Below the pieces are notes generated by a model. The model saw nothing but the letters and a program-made list of their open reading frames with translations, searched no databases and had not been told where the DNA came from. A stretch of DNA of 64,000 nucleotides from JAODBQ01 sp047602055 (GTDB lineage Bacteria > Actinomycetota > Acidimicrobiia > Acidimicrobiales > Ilumatobacteraceae): contig JASGIG010000001.1 in assembly GCA_047602055.1 (NCBI GenBank), positions 2,604,001 to 2,668,000 of the forward strand, in the 5' to 3' direction. The position numbers and the translations under genes are program-made. Positions 1 through 9,288 of the stretch are shown piece after piece (the first letter of the stretch is position 1; every line of letters begins with the position of its first letter).

Positions 1-1
1 C

Positions 2-2863
2 TTACGCAGCATGTTCCACCTGCATCGCTCGCAGCATCCCCTCGCAGGTGCGGACGAGGACCTGGGCGGCGTCGGACAGCTCGCGGTTGGCCAGCGGGTT
101 CTCCGCTCGGGAGCGCCAGGCGCGGATGCGGTCGTTGAGCACGTCGCGGATCTGGTCGGCGGTGGCGTCGTCGGGCAGGCCGAGGCGGACCGTGGGGGAG
201 TAGCCCTCGGCGCCGAGCAGCCGCTCGACGGCATCGACCTCGTTGTCGTTGAACGGCACGGCGCCGGCACGGATGGCGGCGAACAGCTGGATCTCGGTGA
301 ACACGTGCGCCGTCGAACGCTGCCGCTCCAACTCGAACATCAGCTTGTCGGCGCCGCTCGGCGGCGGCGAGGTCCGCAGACGTTGGCCGAGCGCCTGCAG
401 CGCGGCCTGGGCCTTGAGCACGTCGCGGCGAGCGGCGAACTGGCTCATCAGCACGCGGCGCAGCTCGGCGAGACCGCTCTGCTCGAACAGGAACTGGGCC
501 ATCTGGGCGGTGTCGTGGACCAGCCCCTCGCGCACGGCGTGCACCGCCCGGCGCACTCCGTACAGGCCGAGCCGGCGGATCAGCGTCTCCCGATCGGTGG
601 ACACCACGTTGGCGACGAGATCGTTGTCGACGAAGCGATCGGCCGATGCCAGGAGCAGCTCCAGCTGGTCGTCGGGTAGGCCCGCGATGCGGGTGATCAG
701 GTTGTACTCGGACTGGCGGAACGTCGCCGCGGCCTGGGCGAGCAGGCCGGCGACGGGCACGACCGTCTGGCACAGCCGGCGGACCTGCGGCGACGACCGG
801 TAGCGGGCGGCGACCTTGGCGGCACTGATCAGCGCGTCGTCCTGGCCGCCGGCCAGCTCGTCGGCACGCGACAGGACGCCGATCGCGTTGATCGGGTTGG
901 TCCGCCCGACTCGCGTGTCCTGGAACGACTCCAGGAAGCGGATGTCGGTGGGATGCAGGTGGCGCATCAGGTAGACGACGGCGTCGGCGCCACTCTCGTG
1001 GTCGCTCTCGGCGAGGACGAAGCGGTGGGTGCGCGCCGACAGGTCGGCGCTGATCGAGGCGATGCCCGGGGTGTCGATCAGCGACAGCTCGGTCAGCGAG
1101 GACGAGGGCCACTCGACGGTGATGTGGTCGACGTCGTCGGCCGGCTTGCCCTGCAGGTCGACGTCGATCGCCCCGGACTGGCGGGAGAACGGCGTGGCGA
1201 ACTGCTCGCCGTCGCGCAGGTGCAGCGTCGCCCGGTAGGTGGTGCCGTCGACGTACCAGGTGACGATCTTCGTGCACTCGCTGGCGTCGGTGGGGGCGAG
1301 CTCCTCGCCGACGAGGCCGTTGAGCAGCGTGCTCTTGCCGGCCTTGACCTTGCCGGCGATGGCGACGCGCAGCGGCTCGTCGAGACGGTTCTCCAGCTCG
1401 TCGAGGCGGTGCAGCTCCAGCGGGTCGGTGTAGAAGGTGCGGGCCATGCGCAGCAGCGAGCGGACCTGCTCGACGATCGCGGTGGGCGACAGCGAGCCGT
1501 CGGCCGGCGACGCGCTCGCCGCCGGGGCGTACGACGGCTCTGCTGGTGGCACGGGGGCCGGGGTGGGGACGAGCGGTGGGACCGGAACCGGCGCCGGGGG
1601 CGCGCCGCCGGGTGCGGCCGGTGGCGGCAGCGGGACCCGGGGGGTGGCCGGGCTCGGCGCGGCGAACGGCGAGCCGGTGGTCGCGCCGGCGGCGGGCGGC
1701 GCCGCAGCTGGTGCGCCGGGCGCAGGCGGCTGGACCGGCGCCGGAGCAGGTGGCGGCGCGGCCGTGACCGGCGCTGGGCCGGTCGGCGGCCCGAGCGTCG
1801 GCAGGCCCGCCGGGCGCGATGAGTGGTGAGGCGGACTCTGCGGCTCATCACTCATCGCCGGCGGAGGCACAGCGGCGGTCGGCGGGTGCGATGGGCTGTG
1901 CGCCGGACCTTGCGGCTCATCGCTCATCGCCTGCGCTGGCCGGTCGCCGAGCAGGGCCATCGCCGCGGCGGGCAGCGTCGGCTCGGGCAGGCGCCGGTCG
2001 GCGTCGGTCTGCGGGCGCACGAGCATGCGCGCCGGTGCCCGGCCGGCGGCCGACAGCGCGGCCTGCAGCGCCCGGCCGAAGATCTGGGCGCTCGCCGGTC
2101 GATGCTCCGGGCTCGGCTGCAACCCCCACCACAGCACGGCGTGGACCGGTGCCGGGACGCCCAGCGTGCGCAGGTCCGGCGGCGGTGACGACAGCGCCCG
2201 GCCCTTGATCCGCACCAGCGGCTCGTCGGGCTCGTCGAGGAACGGCGGGCGGCCGAGGATCAGGGTGAACACCACGGAGGCCAGCGCGTACACGTCGACC
2301 TGCGGCGTGCCCACGCCGCCCCGGAACAGCTCCGGCGCGGCGTGGACCATGATGTCGTAGGGGTCGCCCGAGCGCGACGTCTCGGTCGGGTCGAGCTGGA
2401 AGTCCCCCATCAGCGGCTCGCCGAACGCGCTGACGAACAGGTCTTCCGGTTTGAGCTTGCGGTGGACGAGACCGAGGCGGTGCGCCGACTCCAGCGCCCC
2501 GGCCACCTTGACGCCGAGGTTGACGGCATCCACCCAGTCGAGACGGCCGCCGCGGCGCAGGATGTTGCTGAACGTCCCCTCGTCGAGCCACTCGCTGATC
2601 ACGTACGGGCGTCGCCTGCGCACGCCCGAGCCGAAGTACGTGACGACGTTCGGGTGGCTCGACAGCTCGCCCATCAGCGCGCACTCACGCTCGAAGCGGG
2701 CCAGCGCGGTGTCGCGCATCCCGTCGGTCGTGTACAGCTTGACGGCCACCTTGCGGCCGAACTGCTTCTGGACCGCCTGGTACAGCTCGGTGTGATCGCC
2801 GCGGCGAACGAGGCGCTCGCTGGTGATCCCGTCGATGTGCAGCTCGGCGCGCTCGTCAGCCAC
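2..2863 (-). CDS. Pseudokinase - Pro/Ala linker - dynamin-like GTPase fusion
   Basis: A 953-aa protein of three parts. Residues ~15-275 have a Ser/Thr protein kinase fold: the beta3 lysine (Lys42) and the APE motif (176-178) are present, but HRD reads HRK (134-136), DFG reads DFQ (154-156), and the glycine-rich loop is not recognisable. Catalysis is therefore unlikely and a pseudokinase is inferred. Residues ~285-455 are a Pro/Ala-rich linker that contains the translations of two 43-bp palindromes. Residues ~462-953 are a dynamin-like GTPase: P-loop GKVKAGKS (504-511), DTPG (597-600), and SRAD (665-668) in place of N/TKxD. It starts with GTG three bases after the stop of the upstream Hsp70-GTPase, so translational coupling is likely. 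The stop is TAA at positions 4-2, so the gene is complete. A membrane-remodelling partner of the upstream GTPase is inferred; no substrate can be named. Confidence 0.88.
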   Translation of the reverse strand: MADERAELHIDGITSERLVRRGDHTELYQAVQKQFGRKVAVKLYTTDGMRDTALARFERECALMGELSSHPNVVTYFGSGVRRRRPYVISEWLDEGTFSNILRRGGRLDWVDAVNLGVKVAGALESAHRLGLVHRKLKPEDLFVSAFGEPLMGDFQLDPTETSRSGDPYDIMVHAAPELFRGGVGTPQVDVYALASVVFTLILGRPPFLDEPDEPLVRIKGRALSSPPPDLRTLGVPAPVHAVLWWGLQPSPEHRPASAQIFGRALQAALSAAGRAPARMLVRPQTDADRRLPEPTLPAAAMALLGDRPAQAMSDEPQGPAHSPSHPPTAAVPPPAMSDEPQSPPHHSSRPAGLPTLGPPTGPAPVTAAPPPAPAPVQPPAPGAPAAAPPAAGATTGSPFAAPSPATPRVPLPPPAAPGGAPPAPVPVPPLVPTPAPVPPAEPSYAPAASASPADGSLSPTAIVEQVRSLLRMARTFYTDPLELHRLDELENRLDEPLRVAIAGKVKAGKSTLLNGLVGEELAPTDASECTKIVTWYVDGTTYRATLHLRDGEQFATPFSRQSGAIDVDLQGKPADDVDHITVEWPSSSLTELSLIDTPGIASISADLSARTHRFVLAESDHESGADAVVYLMRHLHPTDIRFLESFQDTRVGRTNPINAIGVLSRADELAGGQDDALISAAKVAARYRSSPQVRRLCQTVVPVAGLLAQAAATFRQSEYNLITRIAGLPDDQLELLLASADRFVDNDLVANVVSTDRETLIRRLGLYGVRRAVHAVREGLVHDTAQMAQFLFEQSGLAELRRVLMSQFAARRDVLKAQAALQALGQRLRTSPPPSGADKLMFELERQRSTAHVFTEIQLFAAIRAGAVPFNDNEVDAVERLLGAEGYSPTVRLGLPDDATADQIRDVLNDRIRAWRSRAENPLANRELSDAAQVLVRTCEGMLRAMQVEHAA
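1816..1858. repeat. 43-bp palindromic element, copy 1 (inside CDS)
   Basis: Inverted repeat with 15-bp arms and a 13-nt loop. The left arm GCGATGAGTGGTGAG pairs with CTCATCACTCATCGC with one mismatch. It lies in frame within the linker of the pseudokinase-GTPase, which is read from the opposite strand as AMSDEPQSPPHHSS (about residues 336-349). It starts exactly 72 bp from copy 2. It has the same length and arm pattern as copies at 9101, 9173, 9230, 58792 and 58854. Confidence 0.85.
1888..1930. repeat. 43-bp palindromic element, copy 2 (inside CDS, diverged arm)
   Basis: Second in-frame copy in the linker of the pseudokinase-GTPase, translated as AMSDEPQGPAHSPS (about residues 312-325). The right arm CTCATCGCTCATCGC matches the family; the left arm GCGATGGGCTGTGCG has several mismatches, so the hairpin is weaker here. 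The 72-bp distance to copy 1 equals the distance between the copies at 9101 and 9173. Confidence 0.75.
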
Positions 2864-2866
2864 CGC

Positions 2867-5842
2867 TCACCCCGCGGCCGTCGTCATCTCGGCGCGCAGG
2901 GCGTCGAGCTGGGCGTTGATCCGGTCGGCGTCGGTGACCTCGGTGTGCAGCTGGGCGAGACGGGTCTCGCGCTCGGCCGCCGACTTGCCGTGGGCGCTGT
3001 TGGCCTTGCGCAGCGCCTCGTTGAGCGAACGCTCCAGCTCGTCGGCACGCCCGAGGACGTTGTCGCGCATGCCACGGTACAGCTGGTACGTGTAGCGCTC
3101 GACGCTGCGGCGCACGAGCCGATCGATCTCGTCGGTGTAGTCGCGCAGGTGCTGGCGGGCTTCGTCCCGGCGGGCGTCGAGCGCCCGTGCCTTGCGCTGC
3201 CTGAGCGCCCGCCGGCCGAAGACCAGGCCGGCCACGGCGGCGACGGCGAGGCTCACCGGGCCGAGCCCGGGGATGAACCCGGCGAGGCCGAGCAGCGGCT
3301 CGGCGGCGCCCCACGAGCTGGAGATCGCCACGTCGGTGGCCCGCTCCTCCGGTGGCTTGTTCTCCATCACGTCGAGGCTGAGCGCGCCGATGAACGGCGA
3401 GCTCAGCCCGGAACCGGCCGACAGCGCCTCGTGCTCGGCGGAGGCGAGCTGCTCGACGAGCTTGCGCTCGATGATCTTGACCTCGTCGGCCAGCTCGCCG
3501 TAGAGATCACCGACCATCCGGGTGGCCTTGGCGCGCAGCCAGACCTGGAACTCGTCCCAGATCACCGACGGGTCGTTGGCGCCGATGACGCTCTCCGACT
3601 CGCTGATCAGCTGGCGCAGCTGGTTCTCGAAGTCGTCGAGGGTCGACACCCGCAGGTCCTCGGTGCGGTCGCGCAGGAAGCGGTGCCAGGCGGCGTTGTC
3701 GAGGCGCAGATCGGCGACGCTGCCGAGCGTGGCGCGCAGCTCCTCGACGACCTCCTCGTGGCGTGCCGGGTCGAGCGCGCCGACCTCGGCGAGCAGCACG
3801 CCGCGCAGCTGGGTGAGGCTGCTCTCGACGTCGACCACCGTCTCCATCGTCTGCTCGGCCTCGACGTCGGCGACGATCCGCTGGGTGAGCATCCTCACCA
3901 GCTCGTCGATGCCGCTCTCGTTGTCGTACTCCGGGCGCGAGCGCTTGGTGGCGTTGAGGTGCAGCAGCGCCGACACCGGCACGATCGGGACGTCGAGCTC
4001 GGCGCGCTTGAGGTGTCCGGTGTCGATGTCGCGGATCAGCCGCCAGTCGACGTAGGCGTCGATCTTCGACATCACGCACGTCACGTTCTTGCAGTGGCGG
4101 ACCGCCGTCTTCAGGAAGTCGAGCTCGGGCGAGGTCAGCTCTTGCGACGCGTCGCTGACGAACAGGACGGCCTGTGCCTGGCGCAGCTCGGCGACGATGC
4201 GCGCCCCGGCGGTGGCGTCGAGCCCGCCGTAGCCGGGCATGTCGACCAGCTCGATGCCGGCCTTCAACCACTCCACCGGCAGCGACACCTCGCAGCTGCG
4301 GACCCGGTCCCGCTCGGGGTCGGCGCCCTCGGTCTCGCTGACGAAGCGACCGACCTGGGCGACCTCGATGCCCTCGGCGACGGGCTCGTCGGCGTCGAGG
4401 TCGCGGTAGATCGTGGCCGCCGCCTGCTCGCCGTGGCGGATCGCCGTGGGCACGGCGGTGGCGAAGTCCGGGTCCGCCGGGCAGATGTCGACGTCGACGA
4501 GTGCGTTGGTCAGCGTGCTCTTGCCCTGTTTGAAGTCGCCGGCGATCAGCACCCGCACGGTCTGGTTGTCGAGGCGGTCGATGCGGTTCGACATCCGCTC
4601 GGCGAGGTCGCCGCGCTCGTGGGCGAGGGCCATGGTGGCCACCGAGGTCGCCAGGCCGCGGAGCGTCTCGTGGCGGCTCTGGCGGTTGTCGACCTTCTCG
4701 GCCTCGGCATCGTGGTCGACCGGTGCGGCGACCTCGGCGATGCGGCTGACGGGCACCTCGGTGACGAACGCGGCCGTCGTCGTCCCCGCGGCGAAGCGGG
4801 CGGCGCCGAGGGCGACGGCGTGCTTCGGGTGGGTGTCGACCGCGGTGCGGATGCCGACGTCGGCCTCGATCGAGCTGCGGATGATCGGGATGCGACTCGA
4901 CCCGCCGACGAGCAGGATCCGGCTGGCATCGGCGGGGGCGACGTGCGCCGACTGCAGGGCGCGGCGCACCGCCTTGAGCGTCTCGGTGATCGGCGGCTCG
5001 ATCAGCTCGTTGAACCGTTCGGTGGTGATCGTCACCTCGTGGCGCCCGGTGGGCAGCCACACCTCGATCGTCGAGTCCGGGGCGACCGACAGCGTCTCCT
5101 TGGCGTTCGTGCACTCCTCGCGCAGGCGGGAGATCGCCGCGATCCAGTCGGCGTTGTCCGGCGGGACGTCGTCGAGCGCCGCGCCGAGCTGGTCGACGAC
5201 GTAGCCGTAGATCGCCGCGTCGAAGTCGATGCCGCCGAGGCGCTCGACGCCCTCCGGCTCGCCGAGCATCTCGAAGCCGATCTCGGTCTTGCGGAGGATG
5301 GCGACGTCGAACGTGCCGCCGCCGAGGTCGTAGACGACGACCACCTCGCCGACGTCGACGCGCTCGCTGGCCGCGTACTGGATGGCCGCGGCCTCCGGCT
5401 CGGTGAGCGTGACCGTCGGGCCGACCTCGGCGATGCGCAGCAGCTGGTTGAGCAGCTCCAGCTTGTAGGGGCCCCAGTTGGCCGGGTGGGTGACGGCCAG
5501 GCCCGACGGGGGAGCGCCCTCCTGCTCGCCGACCGTGTCGTAGACCCACCGCAGCAGGCGGGCGCTGAGCTGCTCGGCCGAGTAGGGCGAGCCGCCGACG
5601 AGGATCGGGGTGGTGTCGCCGATGCGCCGCTTGAACTCGCGCACGACGCGCGGCGCGTCGGTCGCGGCGCGGCGGGCGGCGGCCGTGCCGACGAGCATGT
5701 TCTTGTCCGGGCCGAGCCACAGCACCGACGGGACCGACGTGCCGTGGTGCTCGAGCGAGGCGATCTGCGGCTCGCCGCCGTCGCGCAGGACGGCGGCGGC
5801 GGTGAAGGTGGTGCCGAGATCGACGGCCAGCACGTACGACAC
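2867..5842 (-). CDS. Hsp70-like ATPase fused to dynamin-like GTPase
   Basis: A 991-aa protein. Residues 1-~355 are an Hsp70/actin-fold nucleotide-binding domain: phosphate-1 motif DLGTTFTAA (8-16), phosphate-2 motif DLGGGTFDV (172-180), and adenosine motif LLVGGSSRIP (~310-319). The usual Hsp70 substrate-binding beta domain is absent. After a short charged linker comes a dynamin-family GTPase with P-loop GDFKQGKS (435-442), DMPG (534-537) and SKID (592-595). Near residues 845-880 a Gly/Ala/Leu/Val-rich hydrophobic stretch resembles the membrane-inserting segment of bacterial dynamin-like proteins, followed by a long helical tail. The GTG start is supported by a strong AGGAGGT ribosome site four bases upstream (5847-5853). 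It is the first gene of a two-gene operon with the pseudokinase-GTPase. Paired dynamin-like proteins are known in Actinobacteria (DynA/DynB, IniA/IniC); a role in membrane maintenance is inferred. Confidence 0.9.
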   Translation of the reverse strand: MSYVLAVDLGTTFTAAAVLRDGGEPQIASLEHHGTSVPSVLWLGPDKNMLVGTAAARRAATDAPRVVREFKRRIGDTTPILVGGSPYSAEQLSARLLRWVYDTVGEQEGAPPSGLAVTHPANWGPYKLELLNQLLRIAEVGPTVTLTEPEAAAIQYAASERVDVGEVVVVYDLGGGTFDVAILRKTEIGFEMLGEPEGVERLGGIDFDAAIYGYVVDQLGAALDDVPPDNADWIAAISRLREECTNAKETLSVAPDSTIEVWLPTGRHEVTITTERFNELIEPPITETLKAVRRALQSAHVAPADASRILLVGGSSRIPIIRSSIEADVGIRTAVDTHPKHAVALGAARFAAGTTTAAFVTEVPVSRIAEVAAPVDHDAEAEKVDNRQSRHETLRGLATSVATMALAHERGDLAERMSNRIDRLDNQTVRVLIAGDFKQGKSTLTNALVDVDICPADPDFATAVPTAIRHGEQAAATIYRDLDADEPVAEGIEVAQVGRFVSETEGADPERDRVRSCEVSLPVEWLKAGIELVDMPGYGGLDATAGARIVAELRQAQAVLFVSDASQELTSPELDFLKTAVRHCKNVTCVMSKIDAYVDWRLIRDIDTGHLKRAELDVPIVPVSALLHLNATKRSRPEYDNESGIDELVRMLTQRIVADVEAEQTMETVVDVESSLTQLRGVLLAEVGALDPARHEEVVEELRATLGSVADLRLDNAAWHRFLRDRTEDLRVSTLDDFENQLRQLISESESVIGANDPSVIWDEFQVWLRAKATRMVGDLYGELADEVKIIERKLVEQLASAEHEALSAGSGLSSPFIGALSLDVMENKPPEERATDVAISSSWGAAEPLLGLAGFIPGLGPVSLAVAAVAGLVFGRRALRQRKARALDARRDEARQHLRDYTDEIDRLVRRSVERYTYQLYRGMRDNVLGRADELERSLNEALRKANSAHGKSAAERETRLAQLHTEVTDADRINAQLDALRAEMTTAAG

Positions 5843-5932
5843 TCACACCTCCTTCCGTCACGGACAGCCAGGGGATTTCTAGCAGTTGCCGCAGTTGCCG
5901 TTCTGGCCGTCTCGGTGTCGACAGTGCCGTCG

Positions 5933-6400
5933 ATGGAAGTGACGTACGTCGAGGCGATGGCCGGGTGGGTGGAGCACCGCCTCCACGAGTGCGTGTGTGC
6001 CGGAGCGCCGCGGTTGTACGGGCTGGAGGTGCTCGACGCGGCGTGCTTCGCCGACGTCGACGGCTGCCACGGCCCGGCGGCGCGGCTGAGCTTCGTCGGC
6101 GAGGCGGCCGACGCCAGCGCACTGGTGCTCGGCGCGCCGTGTGCCGCAGCCGTCGGCGGCTTCGACGCCGTCGTGCTGGTGACGACGCGCTGGGAGCCGG
6201 CCGCTGTGCCGCTGCCACGACCCGGCGGCCATCCGGTGCGGCGCCGGGCGCGGGTCGTCACGGTGGTCGGCGACGCCGGCACCGCCAGCGCCGTCCGCTT
6301 CGACCACGAACCCGAGCGCGTGCTCGTCGTGCGCGGCCTCGCCTGCGCGGGGATCGCCGGCGTGCAACTGGCAGCGATGTGGTCGGCGCGCGCTGCGTAG
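5933..6400 (+). CDS. Hypothetical protein upstream of nadA
   Basis: A 155-aa open frame starting MEVTYVEAMAGW and ending ten bases before the nadA start codon. I do not recognise the family. It has several cysteines (CVC, ACFADVDGC, GAPC, GLAC) and alternating hydrophobic stretches but no signal peptide or membrane segment. The codon third positions are G/C-rich as in neighbouring real genes, and the tight spacing to nadA argues for a shared transcript. The frame stays open a long way upstream, antisense to the dynamin genes, so the exact start is uncertain; ATG at 5933 is the first start that does not overlap the divergent Hsp70-GTPase gene. Its reality is inferred from context. Confidence 0.5.
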   Translation: MEVTYVEAMAGWVEHRLHECVCAGAPRLYGLEVLDAACFADVDGCHGPAARLSFVGEAADASALVLGAPCAAAVGGFDAVVLVTTRWEPAAVPLPRPGGHPVRRRARVVTVVGDAGTASAVRFDHEPERVLVVRGLACAGIAGVQLAAMWSARAA

Positions 6401-6409
6401 CCTGGCCTG

Positions 6410-7408
<999 letters not shown>

Positions 7409-7415
7409 CTCGGCC

Positions 7416-9107
7416 GTGAACCTCGGCACCCACCCCCGCCGCCTGCTCGCGCCCGCGCCGACGTGGACGCGCGACGTCGACGTCGTCGTGCTCGGCTCCG
7501 GCGCTGCCGGGCTCGCCGCGGCCCTCGCCGTGCGCCCGGTGCGCTCGGTGCTGATCGTCACCAAGGACACGCTCGACGCCGGCAGCACGGCGTGGGCGCA
7601 GGGTGGCCTCGCAGGTGTGCTCGACCCGCGCGACTCGCTGGAGAACCACGTGCGCGACACGCTCGCCGCCGGCGCCGGCCTGTGCGACGAGCAAGCCGTG
7701 CGCACGCTGGTGACCGAGGCGCCGAAGGCGCTGCGCTACCTCATCCGCCTCGGCGCGGCGTTCGACCCGAGCCACGACGGCGGCGGGCCGGCGCTGACGC
7801 GCGAGGGCGGGCACAGCCACAACCGCATCGTCCACTCCGGCGGGGATCGCAGCGGTGCCGAGGTGCAGCGCACGCTCGACGAGAACGCGCTCGGCGCCGG
7901 CGTCGAGGTGCTCGACCGGGCGTTCGCCCTCGACCTGCTCGTCGGCTCGTCCGCGGCGGGTGCGCGGCAGGTGGCCGGCGTGCGCATCGCCCGCATCGAC
8001 GCAGACGGGGCGGTCGTCTCGGTGGGGACGGTCACGGCGCGCGCCGTGGTGCTGGCGACGGGCGGCTACGGGCAGGTGTTCGCCAGCACGTCGAACCCGC
8101 CGGCGGTGACGGGCGACGGCCTGGCGCTGGCGTTGCGCGCCGGGCTGCCGGCGCGCGACGCCGAGTTCGTCCAGTTCCACCCGACCGTGCTGTGGGTCGG
8201 CCCGGACGCCACGGGGCAGCAGGCGCTGATCAGCGAGGCGGTGCGCGGCGAGGGCGCCGTGCTCTACGACGCCGCCGGCGTGCGGGTGATGGCCGGCGTG
8301 CACCCGCAGGAGGACCTCGCGCCGCGTGATGTCGTCGCCGCGGCGATCAACCGGCGGATGGCCGAGGCGCCAGCGGGTGTCGACGACCACGTCTACCTCG
8401 ACGCCACGCACATGGGCGAGCGGTTCTACGAGCGCTTCCCGTCGATCACGGAGGCCTGCCGGGCCGCCGGCATCGACCCGGCCCGCCAGCGGATCCCGGT
8501 GGCGCCGGCGGCGCACTTCGCCTGCGGCGGCGTGCGCGCCGACCTGTCCGGTCGCACCGAGCTGCCCGGCCTGTACGCCGTCGGCGAGGCGGCGTGCACG
8601 GGCGTGCACGGGGCGAACCGCCTGGCGAGCAACAGCCTCACCGAGGGGATCGTCGCCGGGACGCGGGTCGGGCGGGATCTGGCGTGGGAGCTGCCCGAGG
8701 CCGTCGAACCGGACGAGTCCGGCGATGCGGCTGCCGCGCTCGTCGACCCGGCCCTGCGTGGCGTCATCCGCTCGACGATGTCCCGTCACGTCGGCGTGCT
8801 GCGCCGCCCCGAGGGCCTGCGGGCCGCGGCTGCGGCGCTCGACGAGCTGGCCGCGGCGTCGCCGGCGGGCGTCGAGCCGAGCCGCCGGGCGTTCGAGGCG
8901 ACGAATCTGCTGACGGTCGCGTCGGTCGTCGTCGCCGCGGCGTCGGCGCGCACCGAGAGCCGCGGCTGCCACCGCCGCACCGACCATCCCGAGCCGCGTG
9001 ACCTGTGGCTCGCCCACCTCGACGTTCGCCTCGACGATCTCGGTGCGCCGGCCGTCAGCGGCATCCCTGCGGCCGCGCTCGCCGAGTCCGTGCCGGTCCC
9101 GCGATGA
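7416..9107 (+). CDS. nadB: L-aspartate oxidase NadB
   Basis: 563 aa. This flavoenzyme oxidises L-aspartate to iminoaspartate, the substrate of NadA. It has an FAD-binding GSGAAGLAAAL motif near residue 29, the fumarate reductase/succinate dehydrogenase-type blocks GGHSHNRIVHSGGDRSG and QFHPTVLW, and the active-site region ending GLYAVGEAACTGVHGANRLASNSL. The C-terminal helical domain is present. The start is GTG at 7416. The TGA stop (9105-9107) lies inside the first of three 43-bp palindromes, so the end of the coding frame may have been set by the element. Confidence 0.97.
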   Translation: MNLGTHPRRLLAPAPTWTRDVDVVVLGSGAAGLAAALAVRPVRSVLIVTKDTLDAGSTAWAQGGLAGVLDPRDSLENHVRDTLAAGAGLCDEQAVRTLVTEAPKALRYLIRLGAAFDPSHDGGGPALTREGGHSHNRIVHSGGDRSGAEVQRTLDENALGAGVEVLDRAFALDLLVGSSAAGARQVAGVRIARIDADGAVVSVGTVTARAVVLATGGYGQVFASTSNPPAVTGDGLALALRAGLPARDAEFVQFHPTVLWVGPDATGQQALISEAVRGEGAVLYDAAGVRVMAGVHPQEDLAPRDVVAAAINRRMAEAPAGVDDHVYLDATHMGERFYERFPSITEACRAAGIDPARQRIPVAPAAHFACGGVRADLSGRTELPGLYAVGEAACTGVHGANRLASNSLTEGIVAGTRVGRDLAWELPEAVEPDESGDAAAALVDPALRGVIRSTMSRHVGVLRRPEGLRAAAAALDELAAASPAGVEPSRRAFEATNLLTVASVVVAAASARTESRGCHRRTDHPEPRDLWLAHLDVRLDDLGAPAVSGIPAAALAESVPVPR

Positions 9108-9143
9108 GCGATGTGCAGCGCAGCGCCGCGCATCGCTCATCGC
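9101..9143. repeat. 43-bp palindromic element, copy 3 (overlaps nadB stop)
   Basis: Left arm GCGATGAGCGATG and right arm CATCGCTCATCGC are perfect complements over 13 bp, with a 17-nt inner segment (15+13+15 when one further mismatch is allowed). Its second to third codons contain the TGA stop of nadB. First of three copies filling the nadB-nadC spacer. Confidence 0.88.
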
Positions 9144-9172
9144 ATCGCCCGTTCGGCCCTCGTGACGCCCGT

Positions 9173-9215
9173 GCGATGAGAGATGAGCCGAACTGTCCGG
9201 CGCATCGCTCATCGC
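9173..9215. repeat. 43-bp palindromic element, copy 4
   Basis: Arms GCGATGAGAGATG and CATCGCTCATCGC (one mismatch), total length 43 bp. It starts 72 bp after copy 3, as in the pair inside the pseudokinase gene. It lies in the nadB-nadC spacer. Confidence 0.85.
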
Positions 9216-9229
9216 TTTGCCATCTGTGC

Positions 9230-9272
9230 GCGATTCGAGATGTGCAGTCTCGGTGCACACATCTCGAATCGC
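9230..9272. repeat. 43-bp palindromic element, copy 5 (second arm subtype)
   Basis: Perfect 15-bp arms GCGATTCGAGATGTG / CACATCTCGAATCGC around a 13-nt loop. The arm sequence differs from copies 1-4 but is the same as in the copy at 58792, so it defines a second subtype. It ends 16 bases before the nadC ATG; a hairpin here could affect nadC ribosome access. Confidence 0.88.
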
Positions 9273-9288
9273 GTTGCGGGGTGAGGCG

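Noticed and set aside
2342..5930. Very long plus-strand open frame antisense to the dynamin genes
   Set aside because: His/Val/Asp/Arg-rich composition typical of the shadow frame of a high-GC gene, with no domain; the minus-strand genes have clear motifs. Only the last part (from 5933) was kept as a possible gene.
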